From: Elusimicrobiota bacterium
GTDB taxonomy: Bacteria; Elusimicrobiota; Endomicrobiia; Endomicrobiales; Endomicrobiaceae
Reading direction: 5' to 3'
Length of the DNA stretch: 12,910 nucleotides
Assembly: GCA_031256695.1 (NCBI GenBank)
Contig: JAIRQB010000030.1
Coordinates: 1 to 12,910 of the forward strand
The translations under genes and the position numbers were made by a program. Shown piece after piece: positions 6,329-12,910 of this stretch. A model generated the notes under the pieces. It did not search any database and had not been told where the DNA came from. It worked only from the letters and a program-made list of their open reading frames with translations. Numbering within the stretch: position 1 is the first letter of the stretch; every line of letters begins with the position of its first letter.

Positions 6329-7245
6329 AAGAAGACATTTTGAAAAAATTTCAAAACAAAAAAATAGCCGTCCTTATGGGCGGTCTTTCAAGCGAGAGAG
6401 AAGTCTCTCTTGTATCGGGAAGTTCAGTTTTAAAAGTTTTAAAAGATATGAAATTGAATGCTGTAGGCGTAGATACCGATAGGAATATCGCTCAAAAATT
6501 GGAAAGGATAAAGCCCGCGGTCGCTTTTATACTCCTGCACGGAGAATTAGGAGAGGACGGCTCTGCGCAAGGATTGCTTGAGATTATGGGAATTCCATAT
6601 ACGGGTTGCGGCATTTTTGCAAGCGCCGCTTCTATGGACAAAGATATTTCCAAAATTTTATTTAGAGCCTCAGGCATCAATACTCCCGATTGGATTGTCT
6701 TGAAGAAATTTGAGCCTTTTGACGAAATAAAAAAATATCCCGTCATAGTGAAGCCTTCTTCAGGCGGTTCAACTATAGGCATTGCCGCAGCCGCAAATAA
6801 AAGCGAATTTGAATCTGCCGCAAAAAACGCTTTCAAATACGGAGAGAAAATTATTGTTGAGGATTTTATTGAAGGCAAAGAGATTACCGTTGCAGTTTTA
6901 GACGGCAAAGCGCTTCCTGTAATAGAAATAATTCCAAAAAGCGGTTTTTACGATTATAAAGCGAAATATCAAAAAAACGGCTCTCAGCATATAATTCCCG
7001 CAAGAATAGGCGAAAAAACTTATAAGACGGCTCAAAAATACGCTGAAAAAATATATAAGATTTTTGATTGTCGCGCCGTCTGCCGCGCAGATATGATTGT
7101 TGATAAAAACGGCAAGATATGGGTTTTAGAGAACAACACTATACCCGGTATGACGCCGTCTTCCCTCGTTCCCGATGCGGCAAAATATGCGGGAATAAGT
7201 TTTGAAGATTTAGTTTTAAAAATTTTAGACGGCGTTAAATTATAA
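6325..7245 (+). CDS. ddl: D-alanine--D-alanine ligase
   Basis: Cytosolic ATP-grasp enzyme that joins two D-Ala to make the dipeptide ending the peptidoglycan stem, the target of vancomycin. It has 306 residues, the usual size of the DdlB type. Landmarks are MGGLSSEREVSL with Glu24 (E. coli Glu15), the ATP loop VKPSSGGSTIGI (142-153), YDYKAKY with Tyr215 (E. coli Tyr216), Asp256, and the metal ligands Glu269 and Asn271 in LENNTIPGMTP. The tyrosine is typical of D-Ala-D-Ala rather than D-Ala-D-Lac ligases, so vancomycin resistance by this enzyme is not expected. ATG at 6325 overlaps the murB stop (ATGA), and its TAA shares one base with the ATG of ftsQ. This is the canonical place for ddl between murB and ftsQ. 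Confidence 0.97.
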   Translation: MKEDILKKFQNKKIAVLMGGLSSEREVSLVSGSSVLKVLKDMKLNAVGVDTDRNIAQKLERIKPAVAFILLHGELGEDGSAQGLLEIMGIPYTGCGIFASAASMDKDISKILFRASGINTPDWIVLKKFEPFDEIKKYPVIVKPSSGGSTIGIAAAANKSEFESAAKNAFKYGEKIIVEDFIEGKEITVAVLDGKALPVIEIIPKSGFYDYKAKYQKNGSQHIIPARIGEKTYKTAQKYAEKIYKIFDCRAVCRADMIVDKNGKIWVLENNTIPGMTPSSLVPDAAKYAGISFEDLVLKILDGVKL

Positions 7246-8021
7246 TGGCAAACAAGAGAAAAAAAAGAAACAATAAATTTGTAAAAATGAGACCGCCCTC
7301 AAAAGACAGGCGCGATAATAAATATGTCTTTAAATTGAAATGTGTTTTCTTTTTGGCGGCGCTTGCCGCTTGCGCTCTGTTTGGACGCAATCTCTATTTA
7401 AAGCCTTTGTCCGTCAAAGAAACAGCCGTTAAAAGCGAAATTCCCGTTTTGAAACCAGATGTCGCATCCCTTTTGTCTTTTAAAGCGGACGCTGCCGCCG
7501 AAAGAAAAGATTCGGCAAAAATTAAAACAGATATTGCAAAAAACAAATCGGAAACAAAAAATGCAGTCGTAGATAAAGCGGATGTTAAAATTGAGGAAAA
7601 ACTCCCGCTGTGCTTTATTAAGCAAGACGGCAAAACGTTTGGAATGGATGCGGGCGGGAATATTTTTCCAATCAAGCAGGCGGCAAATTCAAAAAATATT
7701 CCAAGCCTTCTTTGCGAAGCGGATTTTGACTTAAAAACGGCTGCCCGATTTGTTGAAGGATTGCAAAAAGCGGACTTCTCTTTTTTTGAAGACATATCCC
7801 AGATAAAAATAACTCCGCTCCAAGTCGCATCTTTAACTTTGAAAAACGGCTCTAAAATCTTTTGGGGCTCTTTGGATTTTGAAATTTTGAAACAAAAGCA
7901 GATTGTTTTAAAAAAAGTTTTATTGGATGCGAAAGCAAAGTATGAGAAAATAGATTATATAGATATGGCTTTTTACGATGCAGGAAAAGTTTTAGTAAAG
8001 CCTTTAAAAAACTCAAATTAA
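7245..8021 (+). CDS. ftsQ: FtsQ/DivIB-like cell division protein
   Basis: Bitopic inner-membrane protein that in the family scaffolds the FtsQLB septal complex. The 258-residue protein has a very basic cytoplasmic N-terminus (residues 1-30), one membrane helix at about 32-48, a charged Lys/Ala-rich stretch (about 80-115), and a periplasmic beta domain from about 116. KNAVVDKADVKIEEKLPLCFI (106-124) resembles the end of the POTRA domain and its junction (A.V....P..L.I.V.E+.PL). DGKTFGMDAGGNIFPI and the late NGSKIFWGS, YIDMAFYDAGKVLVKP stretches fit the family C-terminus. The first half of POTRA is hard to recognise. Identification rests on this pattern plus its exact place between ddl and ftsA. 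It overlaps the ddl stop by one base and ends 1 nt before a possible ftsA start. Confidence 0.8.
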   Translation: MANKRKKRNNKFVKMRPPSKDRRDNKYVFKLKCVFFLAALAACALFGRNLYLKPLSVKETAVKSEIPVLKPDVASLLSFKADAAAERKDSAKIKTDIAKNKSETKNAVVDKADVKIEEKLPLCFIKQDGKTFGMDAGGNIFPIKQAANSKNIPSLLCEADFDLKTAARFVEGLQKADFSFFEDISQIKITPLQVASLTLKNGSKIFWGSLDFEILKQKQIVLKKVLLDAKAKYEKIDYIDMAFYDAGKVLVKPLKNSN

Positions 8022-8027
8022 AATGCG

Positions 8028-8033
8028 AGGTGG
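8028..8033 (+). promoter_or_regulatory. Ribosome binding site deciding the ftsA start
   Basis: AGGTGG lies 4 nt before the ATG at 8038. It falls inside the coding sequence if the ATG at 8023 is used, so it argues for 8038. Confidence 0.6.
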
Positions 8034-8037
8034 CAAA

Positions 8038-9273
8038 ATGGCAAAAGAATCTCTTATCGCCGGTTTAGATATAGGAAGCGCCCAAGTATGTTGCGTCGCC
8101 GGAATTTGGGACGATTCGCAGAAAAAGGTGCATATAATAGAAGGGAAAATAGTTCCTTGCGATGGAATAAAAGCGGGTTCTGTCATTGATATTCAAGAAG
8201 CGTCAAAATCTATAGAAAAGGCTTTCAATGAAACGGAAAAAGTCGTCAATGGACAGATAGACACCGCTGTTTTGTCTCTCAGAGGCGATTTTATAGAGTC
8301 GGATTCCGCGTCAGGAACGGCTCAAATATCCCGCGGCGATATAAATGAGAGCGATATAGGAAGCGCTATGAATGCCGCCGAGAAATCTATGAATTTGCCG
8401 CAAGGGCGCGAAGTTTTGCAGATGATTCCTAAAAAATACATTTTGGACGGAAAGTTGAATGTTGTAAATCCTGTTGGAATGGAAGCCGTTTTTATTCAAC
8501 TGGAGGCTTGCGCTTTTACAGCGGCGTCTGTAAATCTAAAAAATATTTTAAGAGCCGCAAATTCCATAAAGATAAATTGTTCCGCTGTTTACAGTTATAC
8601 GGCTGCGAGCGAGATTTTATGGCGGAAAGAAGAAAAAGAATCCGGCTGTTTGGTTGTAGATTTTGGGGGCTATACCACAGGGCTTGTCTACTATTTCGGC
8701 GGTATTTTGCAATACAGCGATGAAATTCCCATAGGTTCTGAGCATATAACTATGGATTTAATGCGCAAACTAAAAACATCCCGCGGCGAAGCCGAGAGGA
8801 TTAAAATAGAACACGGCGCGGCTTTTTGCCATCCTGATAAATTTCAAAACAGGGATTTTGATTATATTGCCGCAGACGCTGTGACCAAAGCCGAATCTTC
8901 AAGGCAGGAAATTGTAGAAAACGCGATAATGATAAGAATGGACCAAATTCTGTGTTATATAGCGCAAGCGGTAGAAAAAAGAATGGGCGCTCAATCTGTT
9001 CCAAGCAATATTATTTTGACGGGCGGAGGCTGCAGGCTTGAACTGTTGACTGACGCTTTTGAAAAATTTTTTGACGGCATACCATATGTCAGAATAGGCG
9101 TTCCGATAGACAGTAAAGTGTCGGGCAAAAAAGAAATAATTACGAATCCTTCCTATTCTTCGGCTATCGGCGCGATTCATTCGCTTTATTCAAATTATTA
9201 CGCATCGCCTGACAATGTTTCATTGCGGAACAGTTTGTCTAAAATTGGAGTTTGGCTTAAAGAGAGGCTTTAA
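8038..9273 (+). CDS. ftsA: Cell division protein FtsA
   Basis: Actin-like ATPase that tethers FtsZ filaments to the inner membrane and recruits later divisome proteins. From the ATG at 8038 it has 411 residues, normal for FtsA. The phosphate-1 loop is GLDIGSAQV (9-17). The 1C domain follows (about 80-165, with PQGREVLQMIPKKYILDG and NPVGM). The phosphate-2 motif is VVDFGGYTTGL (206-216), and the adenosine motif is ILTGGG (326-331). The C-terminus ends in an amphipathic helix, SKIGVWLKERL, the membrane-targeting sequence. I prefer 8038 over the ATG at 8023 because AGGTGG lies just before 8038 and MAKESLIAGLDIG matches the usual short lead-in; 8023 would add five residues. The stop TAA abuts the ftsZ ATG, so the two are surely coupled. 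Confidence 0.97.
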   Translation: MAKESLIAGLDIGSAQVCCVAGIWDDSQKKVHIIEGKIVPCDGIKAGSVIDIQEASKSIEKAFNETEKVVNGQIDTAVLSLRGDFIESDSASGTAQISRGDINESDIGSAMNAAEKSMNLPQGREVLQMIPKKYILDGKLNVVNPVGMEAVFIQLEACAFTAASVNLKNILRAANSIKINCSAVYSYTAASEILWRKEEKESGCLVVDFGGYTTGLVYYFGGILQYSDEIPIGSEHITMDLMRKLKTSRGEAERIKIEHGAAFCHPDKFQNRDFDYIAADAVTKAESSRQEIVENAIMIRMDQILCYIAQAVEKRMGAQSVPSNIILTGGGCRLELLTDAFEKFFDGIPYVRIGVPIDSKVSGKKEIITNPSYSSAIGAIHSLYSNYYASPDNVSLRNSLSKIGVWLKERL

Positions 9274-10443
9274 ATGGATACAAGCATAATGTTTCCTTCC
9301 ATAGAAAACGCTGTTGCAGTTGATAAAATCGGTCACCCAGCCGTTATAAAGGTGATAGGAGTAGGCGGCGGCGGCTCAAATGCAGTTGATAGAATGATAC
9401 AAACGGGAGTTTACGGCGTAGAATTTACGGCTGTAAATACGGATTTGCCGCCTTTGAGGGCATCTCTTGCCGATACAAAAATTCAAATAGGCGAGACCGT
9501 GTCTGAGGGAAATGGAGTAGGCGGCGACCCGGAACTCGGGCGGAAATCCGCCGAGGAAAATATAGAAGGTTTAAAAGATGCCGTCAAAGGCGCTGATATG
9601 CTTTTTGTAACGACCGGTATGGGAGGAGGAACAGGGACAGGCGCCGCGCCGGTAATTGCTCAAATAGCGAGGGAGATGAATATATTGACAGTCGGCGTAG
9701 TCACAAAGCCTTTTGAATTTGAAGGACCTGTGAGAATGCGACGGGCGGAGGAAGGCATCGCCAATTTAGGTAAATATGCCGACACTTTAATAGTAATTCC
9801 TAATGAGAGAGTTTTTAATGTGCTTGATTTGTCTCCGTCAAAAGAACTTTTTTCTGTTATAGACGATGTTTTAAGACAGAGCATACAGTCTATAACCGAC
9901 ATCATTACAAAAAAGGGAGTAATAAACAGAGATTTAGCCGATGTCAGAAGCATTCTATCTAATGCGGGAGCCGCTTTGATTGGAATGGGCGAGGGCGCGG
10001 ATATAAAAGAAGCCTTCAATAAAGCGCTGACAAATCCCCTTTTAGACAATTTAAATATTTCAAAAATCACAAAAATGATAGTCAATTTGACGGCAGGAAA
10101 AGATTATGATTTTGCAGACGCTTTAAAGAGAATGACTGATATAATAAAAAATGCAAAGATGAGAAAACCCGATGTAATACCGGGCTATGTGATAGACGAC
10201 AATATGGGAGAAAGAATAAAGGCGACGATAGTAGCCGCAGGTTTTAATTCGCCTTATAGGGATAACTTTTCAAAAATATCCGCTCAGCCGTCAAAGACGC
10301 ATATTCAATTTCAAAATCAAGACTCCAATATCCCTGCAGGAAGCGGAGAATTGTCTTTCGGAGACCAACTGGAAACTCCCGCCGCAGAATATTTTCTTAA
10401 AACCGCATATGACCATTGGCAGCCCCGCAAATTAAACAAATAA
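9274..10443 (+). CDS. ftsZ: Cell division protein FtsZ
   Basis: Tubulin-like GTPase that forms the Z ring at mid-cell. The 389-residue protein shows the GTP-binding loops VGGGGSNAV (30-38) and the tubulin signature GMGGGTGTGAAPV (115-127). RRAEEG (156-161) and IPNERV (175-180) follow. The T7 catalytic loop NRDLADV has Asp220 and Asp223. The C-terminal domain ends at about residue 327 (IKATIVAAGFNSPY). A short linker of about 38 residues leads to LETPAAEYFLKTA (366-378), which looks like the conserved C-terminal peptide (usual form DIPxFLRK) with three extra residues, and a basic tail. GNGVGGDPE replaces the commoner GLGAGGDPE-type loop, and PGYVIDD replaces FGAVIDD. AGAGAGG is 6 nt before the ATG at 9274, with no gap from ftsA. 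Confidence 0.98.
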   Translation: MDTSIMFPSIENAVAVDKIGHPAVIKVIGVGGGGSNAVDRMIQTGVYGVEFTAVNTDLPPLRASLADTKIQIGETVSEGNGVGGDPELGRKSAEENIEGLKDAVKGADMLFVTTGMGGGTGTGAAPVIAQIAREMNILTVGVVTKPFEFEGPVRMRRAEEGIANLGKYADTLIVIPNERVFNVLDLSPSKELFSVIDDVLRQSIQSITDIITKKGVINRDLADVRSILSNAGAALIGMGEGADIKEAFNKALTNPLLDNLNISKITKMIVNLTAGKDYDFADALKRMTDIIKNAKMRKPDVIPGYVIDDNMGERIKATIVAAGFNSPYRDNFSKISAQPSKTHIQFQNQDSNIPAGSGELSFGDQLETPAAEYFLKTAYDHWQPRKLNK

Positions 10444-10464
10444 ATCGGAAATAAAGAGAGTAAA

Positions 10465-11121
10465 ATGCCGCTCATTAGAGATGAACATTTTCCGCATTTT
10501 CATTTCACAACTTCAAAATGCGAAGGCGATATGAAAGATGAAGCCTTAAGGCTTGAAGTCTTGCAAAATGAAAGAATAAATCCTGCCGATTTAATCCTCG
10601 CTAAACAAATACATTCAAACAATATTGCCATTGTCTCAAAAGAAGACGGCGGAAAAATTATTGATAATTGCGATGGATTGATTTCCGTCGCTTCTGATTT
10701 GTTCTTGGGGATTTTTACGGCAGACTGTATGCCTATTGTGATGAAGTCAGTTTTGAAGTCTGAAATGCGCTCTCTTAAAGCGGCTATTCATTGCGGCTGG
10801 CGGGGTCTTGCGGACGGCATAATAGAAAATGCCGCTTCTATTTTAAAAAAAGAGTTTAAAACCTGTTTGCAAGATATAGATGTCTATATCGCTCCGCATA
10901 TACAAGTTTGCTGTTATGAGACATCGCTTGAATTTGAAGAAATTTTTAAGACGAAACTTGACGGCGGCAAATTTGATATGTCTAAAATTGCAAGAGAAAA
11001 AATGCTGCAATTAGGTTTTAAAAATATAACTGTCAGTCCTCTTTGCTCAAAACACAGACAAGATTTATGCTTTTCATATAGAAGAGATAAAAGCGCGGCG
11101 AGAATGTTGAGCATAATTTAA
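10465..11121 (+). CDS. pgeF: PgeF/YfiH-type peptidoglycan editing factor (multicopper-oxidase-like laccase domain family)
   Basis: A 218-residue protein of the YfiH/DUF152 family, slightly shorter than the usual 240-250. The metal site is complete. His50 lies in KQIHSN, Cys88 in FTADCMPIV, and His109 in AIHCGWRG. The C-terminal SYRRDKSAAR motif is also present. In E. coli PgeF hydrolyses UDP-MurNAc-L-Ser, which arises when MurC picks the wrong amino acid, while some relatives act on purine nucleosides. The first role is favoured here because the gene follows the murC-ftsZ cluster by 21 nt on the same strand and probably shares its transcript. AAGAGAG lies 5 nt upstream of the ATG at 10465. 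No clear terminator follows it in the next 155 nt. Confidence 0.9.
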   Translation: MPLIRDEHFPHFHFTTSKCEGDMKDEALRLEVLQNERINPADLILAKQIHSNNIAIVSKEDGGKIIDNCDGLISVASDLFLGIFTADCMPIVMKSVLKSEMRSLKAAIHCGWRGLADGIIENAASILKKEFKTCLQDIDVYIAPHIQVCCYETSLEFEEIFKTKLDGGKFDMSKIAREKMLQLGFKNITVSPLCSKHRQDLCFSYRRDKSAARMLSII

Positions 11122-11170
11122 CTCTCCAATATCCTAATTTTACCTTCATTTAAATAAGAAAAATTGTATT

Positions 11171-11179
11171 TGTTATAAT
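11171..11179 (+). promoter_or_regulatory. Extended -10 promoter for tpiA-rpiB
   Basis: TGTTATAAT is a perfect extended -10 element about 98 nt before the tpiA ATG. There is no good -35 box at 16-18 nt. Its context, ATTTGTTATAATC followed by CCGCC, parallels the murC promoter. The implied leader is about 90 nt and contains the hairpin at 11234-11253. Confidence 0.72.
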
Positions 11180-11233
11180 CCCGCCGAAGTTAAATTTTGT
11201 GTTTATTTCCGAATGCAAAAGCGCATCTTGAAT

Positions 11234-11253
11234 ATAAAAACCGCAGTTTTTAT
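11234..11253 (+). promoter_or_regulatory. Perfect hairpin in the tpiA leader
   Basis: ATAAAAAC and GTTTTTAT form an 8-bp perfect stem around CGCA, ending 10 nt before the AAGGAG ribosome binding site. The stem is AU-rich and no U-run follows the distal arm, so it is not a convincing terminator. It may affect RNA stability or translation. The rest of the 155-nt gap between pgeF and tpiA shows only the promoter. Confidence 0.4.
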
Positions 11254-11276
11254 CAAATAATAAAAGGAGCAAAGTT

Positions 11277-12029
11277 ATGAGAAAACCGATAATGGCAGGA
11301 AATTGGAAGATGAATAAAACTATTTCCGAGTCGCTAAGTTTTATTGAAAGTTTAAAGAGTTCTGCAGCGGGAATTTCAGACATTGAGATTTTAATCTGTC
11401 CGCCTTTTACAAGTCTTTTTGCTTTAAGAGAGCAGATGCAGGGGACGCAAATCGCGCTTGGCGCTCAAAATCTTTTTTGGGAAGCGAAGGGCGCTTTTAC
11501 AGGAGAGATTTCCCCGATAATGCTTAAGGACAGCGGTTGCAAATATGTTTTGATAGGGCATAGCGAGCGCAGGCAATATTTTGGAGAGACTGACGAATGC
11601 GTCAATAAAAAAACAAAAGCCGCTTTTGAGGCTGGTCTTATTCCTATAGTATGCGTTGGAGAAACTTTGAAAGAAAGAGAAGACAATTTAACTTTTAAAA
11701 TAATTGAAAGGCAGATAAGAGGAGGTTTATCTCAACTTCAGCCTCAATATGCGAAAGAAATTGTAATAGCATATGAACCTGTTTGGGCTATAGGCACGGG
11801 AAAGACTGCAAGTCCCAAACAAGCGCAAGAAGTCCATCAATTTATTAGAAAAACTTATGAAAGTTTATACGCCGGATGCGCCGAAGGCATCAGGTTGCTT
11901 TACGGAGGCTCTGTAAAACCGGACAATATATCAGAACTTATGCGCCAACAAGATATTGACGGCGGTCTAGTAGGCGGCGCAAGTCTTGAGCCGGATTCTT
12001 TCCTTAAACTTATAAACTATCAAAAATAA
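11277..12029 (+). CDS. tpiA: Triosephosphate isomerase
   Basis: Glycolytic (beta/alpha)8 barrel enzyme that interconverts dihydroxyacetone phosphate and glyceraldehyde 3-phosphate. It has 250 residues, the usual length. Catalytic residues sit at the standard places. Asn9 and Lys11 lie in AGNWKMN, His95 in IGHSERRQYFGE, and Glu167 in AYEPVWAIGTGKTAS, which includes the mobile phosphate loop. LLYGGSV (207-213) completes the phosphate site. The ATG at 11277 has a full AAGGAG 7 nt upstream, the strongest ribosome binding site in the window. It has its own extended -10 promoter and is followed 10 nt later by rpiB, so the pair forms a small carbon-metabolism operon. Confidence 0.98.
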   Translation: MRKPIMAGNWKMNKTISESLSFIESLKSSAAGISDIEILICPPFTSLFALREQMQGTQIALGAQNLFWEAKGAFTGEISPIMLKDSGCKYVLIGHSERRQYFGETDECVNKKTKAAFEAGLIPIVCVGETLKEREDNLTFKIIERQIRGGLSQLQPQYAKEIVIAYEPVWAIGTGKTASPKQAQEVHQFIRKTYESLYAGCAEGIRLLYGGSVKPDNISELMRQQDIDGGLVGGASLEPDSFLKLINYQK

Positions 12030-12039
12030 CGGGGGAATT

Positions 12040-12501
12040 ATGGAAGACAAAAAAGAAATCAAAATCGCTTTTGCCACTGACCACGCCGCTTCTCAAGTGA
12101 GGGAAGCCGTAAAAAATTATCTAATAAGCATCGGCTATGAAGTTGAAGATTTTGGATATAGCGGAGAGGATTCTTGCGATTATCCCGACTATGCCTATAA
12201 AGCCGCTTTATCAGTTCAGCAAGGAAAAGCCGACAAAGGAGTTTTGATTTGCGGAACGGGCATTGGAATGGCTATAGCGGCAAATAAAGTAAAGGGGATA
12301 ATTGCCGCAACTGTTTGGAATGACGACACGGCGCGTCTTGCCGCGCAGCACAATAAAGCAAATATCCTCTGCATCGGCTCGCGGACGGCGACTTTGCGGG
12401 AATTGTGCAGTATGTCAAAAACATTTTTGCAGACTGCTTTTGAGGAAAGACACAGCGTTAGAATTCAAAAGATAAAAGATATAGAGAATAAGCAAAATTA
12501 A
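12040..12501 (+). CDS. rpiB: Ribose-5-phosphate isomerase B
   Basis: Interconverts ribose 5-phosphate and ribulose 5-phosphate in the pentose phosphate pathway. The 153-residue protein is of the RpiB/LacAB fold. Substrate-binding Asp14-His15 lie in ATDHAA. The catalytic Cys71 lies in ICGTGIGMAIAANKV, and His104 in AAQHNKANILCIG. The spacing of Cys and His (33 residues) equals that of E. coli RpiB (Cys66, His99). The C-terminal RHSVRIQKI supplies the phosphate-binding arginines. Cys71 favours RpiB over allose-6-phosphate isomerase-like readings only weakly, but the neighbour tpiA supports a central metabolic role. GGGGGAA precedes the ATG at 12040. A strong terminator follows 12 nt after the stop codon. 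Confidence 0.95.
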   Translation: MEDKKEIKIAFATDHAASQVREAVKNYLISIGYEVEDFGYSGEDSCDYPDYAYKAALSVQQGKADKGVLICGTGIGMAIAANKVKGIIAATVWNDDTARLAAQHNKANILCIGSRTATLRELCSMSKTFLQTAFEERHSVRIQKIKDIENKQN

Positions 12502-12512
12502 AAAATAAAAGG

Positions 12513-12558
12513 ACGGCTGTGGAAAATTTGAAATTTTTCCGCCGCCGTTTTTTTATTT
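12513..12558 (+). terminator. Intrinsic terminator after rpiB
   Basis: ACGGC at 12513-12517 pairs with GCCGT at 12544-12548. The stem continues inward through GTGGAAAA against TTTTCCGC with one mismatch, around an AT-rich loop. The distal arm runs into TTTTTTTATTT. This is a textbook intrinsic terminator for the tpiA-rpiB transcript. Confidence 0.88.
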
Positions 12559-12577
12559 GAAAATAAGAGAATAAAAA

Positions 12578-12910
12578 ATGGAAAAATCCGCTATCAAATC
12601 ATTTGTGAAAAAATTGGAAAGAAAGCCTGAAAGCCATAAATATAATTACGGGCATATTTTAGTTGTTGCGGGCTCAAAATTTATGCCGGGCGCGGGTATT
12701 TTATCCTGCAATGCCGTTTTGCGTTCGGGCGCCGGTCTTGCAACATATGCTTTGAGCGAAGATTTTTTGCTCCCCGCTATTTGCGCTTCCAAGCCTGAAA
12801 CTATTTTTTTTGCCTATAAAAAATCCGCAGACCTTTTAAACTATATTGAAAAAAGAAAAGTCTCCTCTGTAATTATAGGCCCCGGTCTTGTTGAGGGCGA
12901 AAAAACGCGG
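12578..12910 (+). CDS. nnrD: ADP/ATP-dependent NAD(P)H-hydrate dehydratase, N-terminal part (cut by window edge)
   Basis: Repairs damaged NADH/NADPH by dehydrating the S-hydrate with nucleotide hydrolysis; it is the YjeF C-terminal domain of the ribokinase-like fold. The visible 111 codons show NYGHILVVAGSKFMPGAGIL (from about residue 23), then the LRSGAGLATYAL stretch, KPETIFF, and VIIGPGLVEGEKT, where family members have IGPGLG. The start codon leads straight into this domain, so an N-terminal NnrE epimerase domain is not fused in front; it may follow or be separate. Only a weak AAGAGA lies before the ATG at 12578. The ATG is 20 nt after the U-run of the rpiB terminator, with no visible promoter between. 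The frame is open to the right edge. Confidence 0.88.
   Translation, partial: MEKSAIKSFVKKLERKPESHKYNYGHILVVAGSKFMPGAGILSCNAVLRSGAGLATYALSEDFLLPAICASKPETIFFAYKKSADLLNYIEKRKVSSVIIGPGLVEGEKTR

Noticed and set aside
8023..8037. ftsA start at the ATG at 8023
   Set aside because: The better ribosome binding site AGGTGG lies between this ATG and the one at 8038, and the N-terminus from 8038 fits the family.
11150..11383. 77-codon minus-strand frame over the tpiA promoter and start
   Set aside because: It overlaps the promoter, leader and N-terminus of tpiA and has no recognisable features.

Overview
Most of this window is bacterial housekeeping DNA from an AT-leaning genome (roughly 40% GC by eye). 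Genes are tightly packed, with stop/start overlaps, AGGAG-type ribosome binding sites and extended -10 promoters. Gene content and protein style (a compact division cluster with divergent FtsQ and FtsZ, tRNA without an encoded CCA end) would suit an Elusimicrobiota/Endomicrobium-like lineage, but this is a low-confidence guess; the sequence contains no taxonomic marker.

Left block, minus strand (1-3838). At the left edge is the N-terminal part of a large restriction-modification enzyme of the type IIG / type ISP kind, starting at a TTG at 662 and running off the window. Its upstream region carries five perfect tandem copies of a 7-bp unit (696-730) and a large palindrome (786-833). Next come guaB (IMP dehydrogenase), tRNA-Leu(CAG) and a MATE-family exporter, all leftward. 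The tRNA begins only 2 nt after the exporter stop codon.

Divergent intergenic region (3839-4079). It holds a rightward extended -10 promoter, a 13-bp direct repeat whose second copy is the murC ribosome binding site, a candidate leftward promoter, and a perfect hairpin plus U-run oriented like a terminator inside the leader of the exporter gene.

Right block, plus strand (4080-12910). murC-murB-ddl-ftsQ-ftsA-ftsZ form a tight cell wall/division (dcw) operon. MurC adds L-Ala to UDP-MurNAc, MurB makes the UDP-MurNAc that MurC uses, and Ddl makes D-Ala-D-Ala. FtsQ, FtsA and FtsZ build the septal machine. pgeF follows 21 nt after ftsZ; in E. coli PgeF removes L-Ser wrongly added to UDP-MurNAc by MurC, so its position is functionally sensible. 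After a new promoter come tpiA and rpiB (central carbon metabolism), a strong intrinsic terminator, and the 5' part of nnrD (NAD(P)H-hydrate dehydratase), cut by the right edge.

No new multi-gene system was found. The most interesting signals are the heptamer tract in front of the restriction-modification gene, the terminator-like leader of the MATE gene, the unclear start of murB, and the unusual C-terminal tail of FtsZ.
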